Notes: a model not told the origin generated them from the letters alone. Shown: positions 1 through 9,100, counted from the first letter of the stretch. The stretch is DNA of 64,000 bases from CAIKBL01 sp050247235 (GCA_050247235.1 JBFWUN010000009.1:1-64000); one strand, 5' to 3'. A program made the numbers and translations.

Positions 1-230
1 TCCGTCCTGCGCTTCCACTGCGCGGGCCCTCCCTGGCCCGCTCCGTTGCCGCGTCCGCTTCGCTATGCCATCCATGGCTCGCTCACGGCCGAGGCCGCTC
101 CGGACGGACACGGCCGAAGGGCGCCCAAACGTTCGTGGCTCCGTAAGCGATAGGCCACGCACCGTGCCTACGTCGCTAAGCCCGTCGTCTGCACGGCACC
201 TCTCACACACGGCGAGCACGGCGTCTCGAG

Positions 231-369
231 CCGCCGGGTGTCCGGTCCGGTGCAGAGCGGCCTCGAGCGCGAGCGGGCCAGGGATGGCATAGCGAAACGC
301 GAGGGCAGCCCGTCAGACCAGGGATGGTCTGACGGGCGGAAGCGGCGCACCGGACCGGACACCCGGCGG
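231..369. repeat. inverted repeat, 23-bp perfect arms enclosing a 12-bp hairpin
   Basis: The arms 231-253 and 347-369 are exact reverse complements over 23 bases. Between them lies a second perfect hairpin with arms 309-320 and 325-336 and loop GGGA, and a smaller GCCA-GGGA-TGGC hairpin at 277-288. The nested arrangement resembles REP or BIME-type intergenic palindromes or a small non-autonomous element. No transposase is nearby and no target-site duplication was recognised, so the mobile origin is inference. Confidence 0.6.
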
Positions 370-439
370 CAACGGCACTGCCTTTCCGCCTCGCGGCATC
401 AGCACCGCCTCCGACAACGATTTTTTTTCAAACGCCCTC

Positions 440-469
440 AGAAACGAAAACGGGGGCCGCAGCCCCCGT
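440..469 (-). terminator. Rho-independent terminator of the START-like gene
   Basis: Read on the minus strand this is an 8-bp G/C-rich stem (450-457 with 462-469, four-base loop) followed directly by TTTCGTTTCT (449-440). It lies 26 bases beyond the stop codon of the minus-strand gene at 496-915, the usual place and shape for an intrinsic terminator. Confidence 0.75.
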
Positions 470-495
470 CTTGCATCGACATTCGAATGGGCGCC

Positions 496-915
496 TCAGA
501 GTTTGCCCATCGCGCCGATCAGGTTCTCGTAGAGCCCCGTCAGCATCGTCTTCACCTCTGCTTCCGGTGCGCCCTTCGCGAGCCAGTTGCTGCCCCACAC
601 GACGCGCGTGCCGCCGCCCGGCGCATCGGACAGGGTGACGACCGCGTGGTAGTAGTCCACCGGCAGCGGGCACGGCGCGATGATCGAGTAGGAGAATACG
701 GATTGCTCATACGCGCACTCCAGCCGCTCCACGACCTCCCCATCCATGCCGTTCAGCCTGATGGTGCGGACGGCACCCACGCCGCTGCCTTCCACCGTGC
801 ACGACGCCACCGCGTCGCCGAGCAGCTTGCCTACGCCTCCGAAGTCCATCAGGCACGCGAACACCTTGCCGCGTGCCACCGGAATGGTCTTGTCGACGAC
901 TACGCAGTAACCCAT
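496..915 (-). CDS. START/SRPBCC-fold (polyketide cyclase-like) protein
   Basis: A 139-residue cytoplasmic protein with the layout of the SRPBCC superfamily: an N-terminal strand and helix (IPVARGKVFACLMDFGGVGK), a run of alternating strands in the middle, and a long C-terminal helix (PEAEVKTMLTGLYENLIGAMGKL). Such proteins bind hydrophobic ligands in a deep cavity; the ligand cannot be read from sequence. The ATG at 915 is preceded by an excellent AGGAGG Shine-Dalgarno, which fixes the start. It is the last gene of a long minus-strand block and is closed by a clear terminator, 131 bp downstream of the aminotransferase. Family assignment is by pattern; the exact function is unknown. Confidence 0.7.
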   Translation of the reverse strand: MGYCVVVDKTIPVARGKVFACLMDFGGVGKLLGDAVASCTVEGSGVGAVRTIRLNGMDGEVVERLECAYEQSVFSYSIIAPCPLPVDYYHAVVTLSDAPGGGTRVVWGSNWLAKGAPEAEVKTMLTGLYENLIGAMGKL

Positions 916-1046
916 GTTGACCTCCTCGCTGGTTGTAGTGATTGCGGGCTCCGCGCAGCGCTGCGTCCGATCCCGGTGGCTCGGAGAGTGCAGGAATCGG
1001 ACGCCACGGGCAACCGTGACGGATTCCGACCGCGTGTCGCACCGGC

Positions 1047-2117
1047 TCAGAGCCGGATACGGTGGGTCCAGCAGTAAGGATCCGGGCGAGCGCCGGTTTG
1101 GATGCCCATCAGTGCGTCGAACAACCGGCGCGCCACCGGTCCCGGTTGTCCGTCGCCGACCTGGATGTCCTGTTCCTGGTAGCCGAGCCGCCCCACGGGC
1201 GCGATCACCGCGCCCGTGCCCATGCCGAACACTTCCGTGATGCGGCCATGGCGGATGTCCTCCAGGACTTCGAAAAAATCGATTCGCGCTTCGCTGACCT
1301 CCAGGCCCGCATCGCGCGCGAGCACGAGGATCGATTCACGCGTGATGCCGTGCAGGATGGCACCCGAGAGCATCGGCGTAAGCAGCCGGTTTCCGCCGTA
1401 GACGAACGCGATGTTCATCGCGCCGACTTCGTCCACGTAGCGGCGCTCCACGGCGTCCAGCCAGAGCACCTGCTGGTAGCCTTTCGCGATGGCTTCTTCG
1501 GTGGCCGCGATGCTGCCCGCATAGTTGCCGGGTGTCTTGGCTTCACCGGTACCGCCGCGTACCGCGCGCACGTACTGGTGCGGGACGTGCACGGCGATCG
1601 GAGCGAATCCGCCCGCGAAGTAAGGCGCGACGGGACTCAGGATGATGTAATGCAGGAACTCCCCGGGCGCACGAATCGCGAGATCCTTCTCCGTCGCAAT
1701 CATCACGGGGCGGATGTAGAGCGCCGTCTGCGGCGCGGACGGCACCCAGCGCGCTTCCAGCCGCACCAGTTCGCGGATTGCTTCCACGTGCGCTTCCACC
1801 GGCACGTCCGGCATCCCCATGCGGGCGGCAGAGCGGTTGAACCGCTCGGCGTTGCGATCCGGTCGAAAGAGGTTCAGGTCGCCATCCGGCCGGCGGTACG
1901 CCTTGGTGCCGTCGAATATCATCTGCCCGTTGTGCAGCACCTGCGCCGCCGGATCGAGCGTGATCGGCGCGTAGGGACCAATCTCGGCGTCGTACCAGCC
2001 GCGCGCCCTGGCGTAGCGCTGGGTGAACATGCGGTCGGCAAAGTAGCGACCGAAGCCGAGGTCCTGGTACGGAATCGCGCTGGCGGGTGTTTCGTCGACA
2101 GGGAGGATTCGAATCAT
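1047..2117 (-). CDS. ilvE: branched-chain amino acid aminotransferase (class IV PLP)
   Basis: At 356 residues this matches the longer BCAT subgroup. It transfers the amino group between glutamate and the 2-oxo acids of leucine, isoleucine and valine in the cytoplasm. Visible family marks are the early FGRYFADRM segment, HNGQMIFDGTKAYR, the RFNRSAARM segment and the PLP-lysine motif GEAKTPGNYAGS with Lys about 194. VMIATEKDLAIRAP and the late GTGAVIAPV loop also fit. The start is placed at MIRILPV (2117) because residues upstream are low-complexity and Arg-rich; no strong Shine-Dalgarno is visible there. It lies 101 bp after the HbpS-like gene on the same strand. A second class IV enzyme lies at 12105-13010. 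Confidence 0.88.
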   Translation of the reverse strand: MIRILPVDETPASAIPYQDLGFGRYFADRMFTQRYARARGWYDAEIGPYAPITLDPAAQVLHNGQMIFDGTKAYRRPDGDLNLFRPDRNAERFNRSAARMGMPDVPVEAHVEAIRELVRLEARWVPSAPQTALYIRPVMIATEKDLAIRAPGEFLHYIILSPVAPYFAGGFAPIAVHVPHQYVRAVRGGTGEAKTPGNYAGSIAATEEAIAKGYQQVLWLDAVERRYVDEVGAMNIAFVYGGNRLLTPMLSGAILHGITRESILVLARDAGLEVSEARIDFFEVLEDIRHGRITEVFGMGTGAVIAPVGRLGYQEQDIQVGDGQPGPVARRLFDALMGIQTGARPDPYCWTHRIRL

Positions 2118-2218
2118 GGCGGGTGATCGGGGACTTGGGGTGCCCGCGGCCGGGCGGGAGGACGGTTCGCCCCGAGCGCACCGGGCACGGCGGGGCGATT
2201 CGCCGTCTCGCGGCGCGG

Positions 2219-2662
2219 TTACTTCTTGGCGGCGAGCGGGTTCACGAACTCGGTCTTGAACCCGAGCTTGCGCATGCCCACGAGGCAGCACTCGCAGTCT
2301 TCCTCGATGGTGCCGCCACTGGCGCCGATACCGCCGATCACTTCGCCCTTCTCGTCGAAAATCGGGTAGCCGCCGCCGACCATGCAGATGCGCTCATCGG
2401 TGTGCTGCAGGCCGTAGCCGAACGCGCCGGGGAGCATGACATCGCGCACCATGTCGGTGGGTCGCTGGAACGCCACCGCGGTCCACGCCTTCTTCTCGGC
2501 GATCAGGATGTTCGCGATGCGCCCCTTGTCCGGGCGCAGCGCACCGCGCAGGTTGCCGCCGAAATCCACCACCGATATCGAGCTCGGCCGGCCGACGGAC
2601 TGGGCGTACGCCACGCCTTCTTTCAGCAGGGTTTCCACTTCGGCCAGGGTCAGTTCGCGCAT
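2219..2662 (-). CDS. HbpS/GlcG-family (DUF336) protein
   Basis: A 147-residue protein of the GlcG/HbpS family, small alpha-beta proteins of which some bind haem or cobalamin and others lie beside glycolate or diol genes. The hallmarks are the N-terminal helix LTLAEVETLLKEGVAYAQ, the VVDFGGNLRGALRPDKG strand-turn, the AEKKAWTAVAF helix and the glycine-rich YPIFDEKGEVIGGIGASGGT. A Cys-x-Cys-Cys stretch (DCECC) sits near the C-terminus and is not a general family feature. GGAG five bases before ATG 2662 supports the start. It begins only 27 bp after the tpsA stop on the same strand, so it is probably read from the secretion operon. Ligand unknown. Confidence 0.8.
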   Translation of the reverse strand: MRELTLAEVETLLKEGVAYAQSVGRPSSISVVDFGGNLRGALRPDKGRIANILIAEKKAWTAVAFQRPTDMVRDVMLPGAFGYGLQHTDERICMVGGGYPIFDEKGEVIGGIGASGGTIEEDCECCLVGMRKLGFKTEFVNPLAAKK

Positions 2663-2689
2663 AAGAACTCCGTTGTCATGGGTGAGCCG

Positions 2690-5600
2690 TTACAGGCCGC
2701 ATTCCTGCGACTCTTCTTCATCATCGTCGTCATCGTCATCATCATCCGAGTCGCCGTCGCGGCCCAGCATCGCGAGGATCGCATTGACCGCAGGATCCTG
2801 GAAAATGCCGGCAATGAACAGTCCCGTCACGGCCCCTTCCTCGAGGAACGGATCCGTGAACAGCAGGGTGTCGCCGCATCCGGTGCAGGTGTCGAACGTG
2901 AAATCGCCGAGGCCGCCCAGCCCCAGGAACAGTGCATGGGCACCCGGCGCAGAACCCGCTTCCAGCAGGATGGTGCCGGTGTCGACGGTGAATTCGCCGA
3001 ACGATACCAGCGCGGCGAACGCACCCGGACTGCTGCCGCCGATGAGTTCGACGGAATCCGAAAACACCTTCAGGCTCTCCAGCCCCAGCACGAACGTCGC
3101 GGGGACGTCGATCGACCCGGTCAGCAGGAAGTTGTCGAAGAACTCCGTCGTCGTGGTCGGGGTATACACGCTGGTCTCGGAGATGCCGCCCAGCAGCCGG
3201 ACCGTCTCGCCGGAAATCTCGACCGTGCGCCCGATGATCTGCGGGTCTTCGAGCACGAAGTCACCGCTGCCCGTGGTACGGAACGACGTGTCACCGGCCG
3301 AATCGTTCGCGAGCAGCTTGATGTCCGTTGAAGGCATGTTTATCAGCCCGCTGACCAGGATGGAGCGCCCGGCCTGCAAGGTCAGGCTGCCGCCGCCTCC
3401 GGTCAGCACCACGTCCTTGCCGATCACGATGTCGTTGTTGGCCTGCAGGATGAGATTCGCGCCCGCGTTCAGCGCGAGTTCGATCGCGCCGGTGGTCACG
3501 ACGAAATCCCCTCCGGGCGTGTTGGTGAACAGCAGGTTGGTGGCCGCGGTGCCCGTGTTGGCACCGACAGGATCGAAGATCACGATGCGGCCCGCATCGA
3601 CGACGCCGGCGACATCCGCCAGCGGCACCCCGAGCACGAGCTTGCCGCCCGGCAGGAACTGGAAGCCCGAACTTCCCAGCCGTTCATCCTCGCTCAGGCC
3701 AACCACGCGCTGAACTTCGAGCCCGGTATCGGGGCTGATCTGGACGATCGCGCCGGCGTCCAGGAATCCGCCCGAATCCGCATCCGGACTGAAGATCGCG
3801 AGATCGTCATTGATCAAGGTGACGACACTGCCCGCGCCGAAGCGCTCATCGGCGCTGGTGCCCGCCGTCTGCCCCACCAGGGTGCCGGTGGTACCGCTGA
3901 CGACCTTCACGACCCCCGAATCCGTGAGGCCACTGATATCGGCGTCCGGGCTGCGGAACAGGAAATTGCCGTTCGCGAGCGTCGTGAAAAAGATGCTGGA
4001 GAATTCTTCCTCCGCGCTGGTGCCGCTGGTGCGCCCGATCTCCTGCAGCGAGGAATTGACGAGGATCGCAGTGCCCGCATCGACGACGCCGCCGACGTCC
4101 GCCAGCGGCACGCGCACGAACGCGCGTCCGCCGGACACGAAGTTCGGGAACAGCGAACCCAGCTGATCCCCCGCAGTGCCGCCCTGCAGGCTCGCGCGGA
4201 CCATGTTGCCGCCGCCGAGATCGCTGTTCGCGATCGCGAAGATCGCGCCCGCATCGGTACTGTGCTTCGGCGCCAGCACCCAGATGTCCGAGCCGACGAA
4301 CGTGCGGCTCTGGCCGAGGAACTCGTTCGCCGTGTTGCCAAGGAGTTCGTCGATCACGAAGCCGGTGGTATCGACCAGCATCACGCGGCCGGCATCGGTT
4401 GCGGCGCCCACGTCCGCCTCCTCCGAGGTCACGAAGAAATTCGTGCCGTGGCCGAAGAAATCCGTGGTACCGAAATTGCCGAACTCCTCGTTCGCCGAAA
4501 TGCCGTCAATCCGGTTGGTCAGCGCGCCCGTCGCGATGTTGACGAAGTACATCGAACCGGCATCGACCAGTGCACCCGGATCCGCAAACGGGCTGCGCGC
4601 CATGTAATGGGTGCCGCCGCCGAGCACCTGCACACCGAAGTCGCCGAGCTGCTCCGCAAGCCCGCCACCCACCGTGCCGTCGAGACGGCCGCGGATGATA
4701 TTGCTGCCCGGGCCGGCATCGAGATCAGCATCGGCCACCTGCACGATGGTGCCGCCGCCGCCGAACCCGTCCGGGCTCAGCACCAGGCCATCGCCGTTGC
4801 CGAGCGTGAAGAGATCGAAATCGTCGCTGAAGTTCTCGTTGACGGTGTCCCCGTCCGCCTGGCCGATCAGCGACGCGTCCGCGGTGGACAGCAGGTACAG
4901 CGAACCCGCGTTGCTCACCGCCCCGGGGCTCGCGTCGGGCGACTGCACGAACATCGAGTTCGCCCCGACACGGAAGGATTCGAACACCGTGAACTCACTG
5001 CCCAGGTTCTCGCCGGGACTCTGGCCGAAGAAGCGTCCGAGGAATGCGCCGACGCTGTCCATCAGTACGATCGCGCCCTCGTCGTCCGCGGTGCCCCCCG
5101 GGCCAGTCGGATCGTCGGCGGTCGGGTTGAAGAACACCGTGTTGCCGTTGCTCAGCATCTGCGAGAACGGGTCGTCGCCGAGCCGATCGCCCGCGCCGGC
5201 ACCGTTGACCACGCCGAGCAGAATGGGGCCNNNNNNNNNNNNNNNNNNNNNNNNNNNNNNNNNNNNNNNNNNNNNNNNNNNNNNNNNNNNNNNNNNNNNN
5301 NNNNNNNNNNNNNNNNNNNNNNNNNNNNNNCCGACGGTCTTCGCGAGGATGATGCCGCCGCTGTCCACCCCCGCGCCGTCGCGCAGCGGGCTGAACACGA
5401 GGAATTCGTCGAACGCGCTGCGCGAGAAGACATCGATCGTCGTGACCCCGGAATCCCCGAGGCTCTCACCCGCGGACAGGCCATCGAGCTGGTCAATTGT
5501 CGCGTACGTCGCGCCGATGCCGTCCAGCAGGTAAATGCTGCCGGCGCCGCTCGCGTTGAACGGACTGCCGACGATCACGTTGCCGCTCGGCGCGATGATC

Positions 5601-8600
5601 AGGTCCTCGGTGCCCAGCGTTTCGGACGTGTTGCCGATGAACTGGCGGATCAGCCCGCCGCCGTCGCTGCCGTTGAAGAAATAGATCGCGCCTTCGCTGT
5701 TGGCGCCATGTCCGGGGGATAGCGCGGCGAAATGCCCGAACGTCGGCAGCGAGGAGAAGTCCATGTCGCCGCCGAGACCTTCGCCGGCGGTACCGACCGT
5801 CGCGCCGGCCACGGGTGCGCCAGTCGCGTCGTCGATGATGACCACGACACCGTCCCCGCCGTTGAAATCCGGGTCTGCGATGACGTAGTTCCCGGTCGAC
5901 AGGAACGTCGGGAAGATCGATCCGATGGCGTCGCCGGTGGCAGCACCCTGGAATGTGCCGCGTACGATGGGGCCCGACGAGGCGAGCTGCGCGATGATGC
6001 CGGCGCCGCTGTTGTGATCCGGCGCCATCACGAGGATGTCGTCGTTCGCGAGCGAGAAATCCAGCCGGTCTTCGCCGAAGCGCTCGCCCGGCGTATCCCC
6101 CTCGAACCGGGCGAGCTCGTTACCCGTGTTCCCGTCTACGAGGATCACCGCTCCCGCGTCTGACACCGAGCCACCACTGGCATCGTACAGCGGACTTGGA
6201 ATGAAGTAATTGCCGTTGCTGCGACTGACAAGGCCAAAGGACCCGAGCTGTTCGTTCGAGCCATCGCCATCGACGCGACCGGTGATCAGACCAGTCGTGC
6301 GATCGATTGATACCACCGCGCCCGCATTCGTCGCGGGGCCGTTGTCGGCAAGTTCACTGACAACAATGATGTTGTTCGCCGGACCGAACAGCTCGATGCC
6401 GTTCTGGCTGAAGAACTCGTTGGGGCTGGTTCCGTCCGCGCTGCCGATCCGCGCGCCGGTGGCGCCGTTCACGAGCACCATCGAGCCGGCGTCGGTGTTC
6501 GCGCCGATATCGGCTTCCGGCACCTGCAGGAAGTAGTTCGACCCGTCGAGAATCGGGAAGAATGCGCCGAGCGAATCGCCGTCCCGCAGTCCCGAGGTGC
6601 GGCCGATTTCGAGGCCCGTCGTACGACTGACGAGTACGGCGGTGCCGTTGTCGGAGAACCCGCCGACGTCGGCCGTGTCACTGCGGATGAGGTACGTGCC
6701 GGACGGCACGCCGAAGAAATCGACCGTCTGTCCGAAAAGATCTCCCGCGGCGGCACCCTGCACGCGCCCGAGCTCCGCGCCGGTCGTGCTGTTGATGAGC
6801 ACCACCGCACCGGCATCCGTTGCAGCGCCGACATCGGCGCTGGCGCTCATCACGACGACCGAACCGCCAAGATTCGTGAACGAACTGCCGAAGAACTCGC
6901 TGGTGCTCTGCCCGTCCACGCGGCCGAGCAGGGTACCCGTCGTCGTGCTGACGAACGACACGCTGCCGGCATCCGTCAGCGCACCGACATCGGCATTGGT
7001 ACTGCGCACGAGCAGGCTCGTGCCGAGATTCGTGACCAGGGAACCGAAGAGTTCGCCGGCGCTTTGTCCGATGGTCCGGCCGATCTCGAGGCCGGTGGTG
7101 CCGCTGATGAGGCTGACCAGGCCGACGTCCGCACCGATCCCCCCGATGTCCGCCGACGTGCTGCGGAACATGAAGTTGCTGCCGAACGTGCCGATCAGGC
7201 TGGAGCTGAACAGCTCGCCGGCGCTGCCGCCGAGCGTGGTCCCGATCACCTGGCCCGTGTCGTCGTTGAACAGGTGCACCGCGCCCGCCTGGAGCGCGGC
7301 GCCATTCGGCGCGTTCCGGTCCAGGATCAGCAGGCCGCCGGTGGCGTTGAAAAACCCGAACGCGCCGAGCCGCTGGTTGGTGGCGCTGCCCGTAATCGAC
7401 CCGAGCACGTTGCCGAAGCCATCCATCAGCACAACTTCGCCGGCATCCGTCGCGCCGGCCGAATCCGCGTTCTGGTTCTGCACAAGGATGTTGCCGTTCG
7501 CGAGCACGGAGAACGACGAGCCGAAGCCGTCGCCGGCAAACGGCGTGGGGTTGTCGATGCCGACGGTCGCCCCGCCCTGCACGATGAAGATGTTCTTCGG
7601 ATCGAGCAGCAGGGTTCCCGCGTCACCGGCGGGCGCGCCCACGTCCACGCTGCCGCCGAACCGCAGGATGTCCTTGCCGGACACCTCGACGAGCCCGCCG
7701 TCACCACCAGTGTCTCCACCGCGCGCGCTCGCCGTGCCGTTGAAGCGGGTTTCCTCGTCCGACCACACAACGACCGTGCCGCCGTCGCCGTTACCACCTG
7801 CATTGGCTTCCAGAACGGAAGCGGCGTCCACTTCGGTCGTGAGCGCGGCGCGGAGCGCGCTGCCGCCCTGGTACTCACCGCCGACGCGCACCTGGCCACC
7901 GGCGCCTTCGAGCGCGTTGGCGCGCACCGTTGCACCCGCCATCACGACTTCGTCGCCGAGGACTTCCACGCGGCCGCCGCCGGCGAGTCCGGAGGCCTCC
8001 AAGGTGCCGCCGACGGTCGTCGTGTCCGCTTCCACGCGCACGCTGCCGCCGGTGCGCCCGCTCGCGTCGATCGTGCCTGCCAGTGTGACGGCGGCTGCGA
8101 CCGGCGTCGCACCTTCCTCCGCGGCTGGCGCGGCGGCGGAAATTCGAATATCGCCGCCGGCCGCGCCGATCGGGTTTGGCAACGCCGACTCCGGCGCTTC
8201 CGTCGCGACCGTACCGGCAGACTCCTCAACTGCGCGCTCTCCGCGTGCCGAGATTACGCTCTCGGCGCTCGTCGCGATCCGGTGCGACGCGGTCAGCACC
8301 ACGCGCCCGGTTTCATCGATGGACAGCGCGTCGGCATTGATCTCGCCGGAGTGCCGCAAGGTGCCGGCGAACGCACTGACGCTGCCGCCGCGCGCGATGA
8401 GCTGGCCAAGGTTCACGACCTCGTGTTCGGGGGCCTGCACATCGAAGCTGATGTCGGGATCGTCGAGACTCGAAATCGTGATCGCGTGACCGGCCGCCAG
8501 GATCAGCTCGCCGTTCTCAGCCTCGATCAGCCCGCTCTGCGCGTTGCCCGCTTCGGGTGCATTCACGATGCGTGGCGCGATCAGGATAATCTCGCCGTTC

Positions 8601-9100
8601 GGCGCGGCCTTGATGTAGCCGTGGTTCGTGATGGAGCCGCTGCCGGGGCCGCCTTCGAAGCGGAACCGCCCGGCCGTGAAATCGGCATCCTTGATGTCGA
8701 GCGTGGACATGACCAGGCCCGCGGTATCGACTACCGCGTCACGCCCGACCAGGATGCCCGCGGGATTGATCAGGAACACGCGGCCGTTGGACAGCAGCTG
8801 GCCGAATATCTCCGAGGAATTCTGCGTGGTGACGCGGTTGAGCACCGCGCTGTCCGCGCCCTGCTGGATGAAGCGCGTGATCTCCCCGGCGCCGATGTCG
8901 AACCCCTGCCAGTTGATGATGGCGCCGGGCGAGTTGGTGATCTCGAGCGTCTGCGGGTTCGGCATGCCGACGCCGACCGCGCCCTGGATGACCTGCATCC
9001 CCTCGGGGTTCGCGCTCGCCGGCGTGCTTGCGAGCAGTCCGAGCGCGACCGAGATCGCGCGGTTCAACCGGGTCCGGGTGGGCATTACTGGACGAAGCAT
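2690..9100 (-). CDS. giant two-partner-secreted exoprotein with FG-GAP-like repeats (TpsA)
   Basis: The nominal length is 2136 residues including an N gap (residues about 1257-1290). Order: signal peptide (residues 1-31, ending TPASA); haemagglutination-activity/TPS domain with the typical INPAGILVG motif (about 32-290); a beta-helix-like stretch; about 24 repeats of 50-56 residues (about 520-1850); a second beta-rich segment; and a C-terminal tail with CTGC and a run of nine Asp plus three Glu before the end. TPS proteins cross the outer membrane through the TpsB partner encoded two genes upstream and act as adhesins, toxins or matrix factors. No toxin or peptidase domain was seen. GGAGG ahead of ATG 9100 supports that start, and it overlaps the fecR-like gene by 16 bp; an in-frame ATG at 9085 is an alternative. 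The frame is the same on both sides of the gap, but the true gap length is unknown. Confidence 0.85.
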   Translation of the reverse strand: MLRPVMPTRTRLNRAISVALGLLASTPASANPEGMQVIQGAVGVGMPNPQTLEITNSPGAIINWQGFDIGAGEITRFIQQGADSAVLNRVTTQNSSEIFGQLLSNGRVFLINPAGILVGRDAVVDTAGLVMSTLDIKDADFTAGRFRFEGGPGSGSITNHGYIKAAPNGEIILIAPRIVNAPEAGNAQSGLIEAENGELILAAGHAITISSLDDPDISFDVQAPEHEVVNLGQLIARGGSVSAFAGTLRHSGEINADALSIDETGRVVLTASHRIATSAESVISARGERAVEESAGTVATEAPESALPNPIGAAGGDIRISAAAPAAEEGATPVAAAVTLAGTIDASGRTGGSVRVEADTTTVGGTLEASGLAGGGRVEVLGDEVVMAGATVRANALEGAGGQVRVGGEYQGGSALRAALTTEVDAASVLEANAGGNGDGGTVVVWSDEETRFNGTASARGGDTGGDGGLVEVSGKDILRFGGSVDVGAPAGDAGTLLLDPKNIFIVQGGATVGIDNPTPFAGDGFGSSFSVLANGNILVQNQNADSAGATDAGEVVLMDGFGNVLGSITGSATNQRLGAFGFFNATGGLLILDRNAPNGAALQAGAVHLFNDDTGQVIGTTLGGSAGELFSSSLIGTFGSNFMFRSTSADIGGIGADVGLVSLISGTTGLEIGRTIGQSAGELFGSLVTNLGTSLLVRSTNADVGALTDAGSVSFVSTTTGTLLGRVDGQSTSEFFGSSFTNLGGSVVVMSASADVGAATDAGAVVLINSTTGAELGRVQGAAAGDLFGQTVDFFGVPSGTYLIRSDTADVGGFSDNGTAVLVSRTTGLEIGRTSGLRDGDSLGAFFPILDGSNYFLQVPEADIGANTDAGSMVLVNGATGARIGSADGTSPNEFFSQNGIELFGPANNIIVVSELADNGPATNAGAVVSIDRTTGLITGRVDGDGSNEQLGSFGLVSRSNGNYFIPSPLYDASGGSVSDAGAVILVDGNTGNELARFEGDTPGERFGEDRLDFSLANDDILVMAPDHNSGAGIIAQLASSGPIVRGTFQGAATGDAIGSIFPTFLSTGNYVIADPDFNGGDGVVVIIDDATGAPVAGATVGTAGEGLGGDMDFSSLPTFGHFAALSPGHGANSEGAIYFFNGSDGGGLIRQFIGNTSETLGTEDLIIAPSGNVIVGSPFNASGAGSIYLLDGIGATYATIDQLDGLSAGESLGDSGVTTIDVFSRSAFDEFLVFSPLRDGAGVDSGGIILAKTVXXXXXXXXXXXXXXXXXXXXXXXXXXXXXXXXXXGPILLGVVNGAGAGDRLGDDPFSQMLSNGNTVFFNPTADDPTGPGGTADDEGAIVLMDSVGAFLGRFFGQSPGENLGSEFTVFESFRVGANSMFVQSPDASPGAVSNAGSLYLLSTADASLIGQADGDTVNENFSDDFDLFTLGNGDGLVLSPDGFGGGGTIVQVADADLDAGPGSNIIRGRLDGTVGGGLAEQLGDFGVQVLGGGTHYMARSPFADPGALVDAGSMYFVNIATGALTNRIDGISANEEFGNFGTTDFFGHGTNFFVTSEEADVGAATDAGRVMLVDTTGFVIDELLGNTANEFLGQSRTFVGSDIWVLAPKHSTDAGAIFAIANSDLGGGNMVRASLQGGTAGDQLGSLFPNFVSGGRAFVRVPLADVGGVVDAGTAILVNSSLQEIGRTSGTSAEEEFSSIFFTTLANGNFLFRSPDADISGLTDSGVVKVVSGTTGTLVGQTAGTSADERFGAGSVVTLINDDLAIFSPDADSGGFLDAGAIVQISPDTGLEVQRVVGLSEDERLGSSGFQFLPGGKLVLGVPLADVAGVVDAGRIVIFDPVGANTGTAATNLLFTNTPGGDFVVTTGAIELALNAGANLILQANNDIVIGKDVVLTGGGGSLTLQAGRSILVSGLINMPSTDIKLLANDSAGDTSFRTTGSGDFVLEDPQIIGRTVEISGETVRLLGGISETSVYTPTTTTEFFDNFLLTGSIDVPATFVLGLESLKVFSDSVELIGGSSPGAFAALVSFGEFTVDTGTILLEAGSAPGAHALFLGLGGLGDFTFDTCTGCGDTLLFTDPFLEEGAVTGLFIAGIFQDPAVNAILAMLGRDGDSDDDDDDDDDEEESQECGL
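2700..2760 (-). repeat. Asp/Glu-codon run encoding the acidic tail of TpsA
   Basis: A tract of GAT/GAC/GAA/GAG codons on the minus strand gives nine consecutive Asp and three Glu just before the last residues SQECGL. The codons are mixed, not a pure triplet repeat. Acidic tails are known from calcium-rich or halophilic secreted proteins; the role here is unknown. Confidence 0.7.
3550..7545 (-). repeat. about 24 degenerate FG-GAP-like repeats inside tpsA
   Basis: Each unit is about 50-56 residues. It runs: G-R-x-x-G, then s-x-x-E-x-F/L-G, a hydrophobic strand around a NGN turn, xxRSxxADVG, then tDAGAVxLvxxxTG. Two neighbours (6928-7083 and 6772-6927 approximately) are exactly 52 residues. The FG start and the GAV-x-L strand recall integrin-alpha FG-GAP blades, which pack as seven-bladed propellers. 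The DxDxDG calcium loop is mostly replaced by short NGN or GGN turns. The N gap at 5231-5330 interrupts unit 13 or 14, so the true number may be larger. Confidence 0.75.
5231..5330. other. assembly gap (100 N)
   Basis: Exactly 100 N inside tpsA. Unlike the other gap, the two sides share no repeated end sequence. The gap lies within the internal repeat array, a common place for assemblers to break. The N count is probably a placeholder, so the missing length is unknown. Confidence 0.95.

Larger units (their letters stand above)
1..495. other. intergenic region with palindromic repeats, no gene seen
   Basis: No reading frame here has a plausible ribosome-binding site or a recognisable product; the open frames in both directions look like by-products of high G+C. 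The stretch is filled with short palindromes sharing a CCAGGGATGG or CCATCCCTGG core (for example stems 23-28/35-40 and 67-70/75-78) plus the larger inverted repeat listed separately. Positions 61-78 are an inverted copy (17 of 18 bases) of 277-294. The right end carries the terminator of the minus-strand gene at 496-915. A run of eight T lies at 421-428. Confidence 0.6.

Noticed and set aside
421..428. Run of eight T as a plus-strand terminator
   Set aside because: No stable hairpin lies directly before it on that strand, and no plus-strand gene ends nearby. The real terminator is the minus-strand one at 440-469.
2700..2760. Triplet repeat as a phase-variable tract in tpsA
   Set aside because: The Asp codons alternate GAT and GAC, so there is no pure repeat unit to slip, and changes by three would not shift the frame.
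9083..9085. tpsA start at the TAATG overlap (ATG 9085)
   Set aside because: The ATG at 9100 has a clear GGAGG at good spacing and still gives a fine signal peptide, so it is preferred; 9085 is kept only as an alternative.
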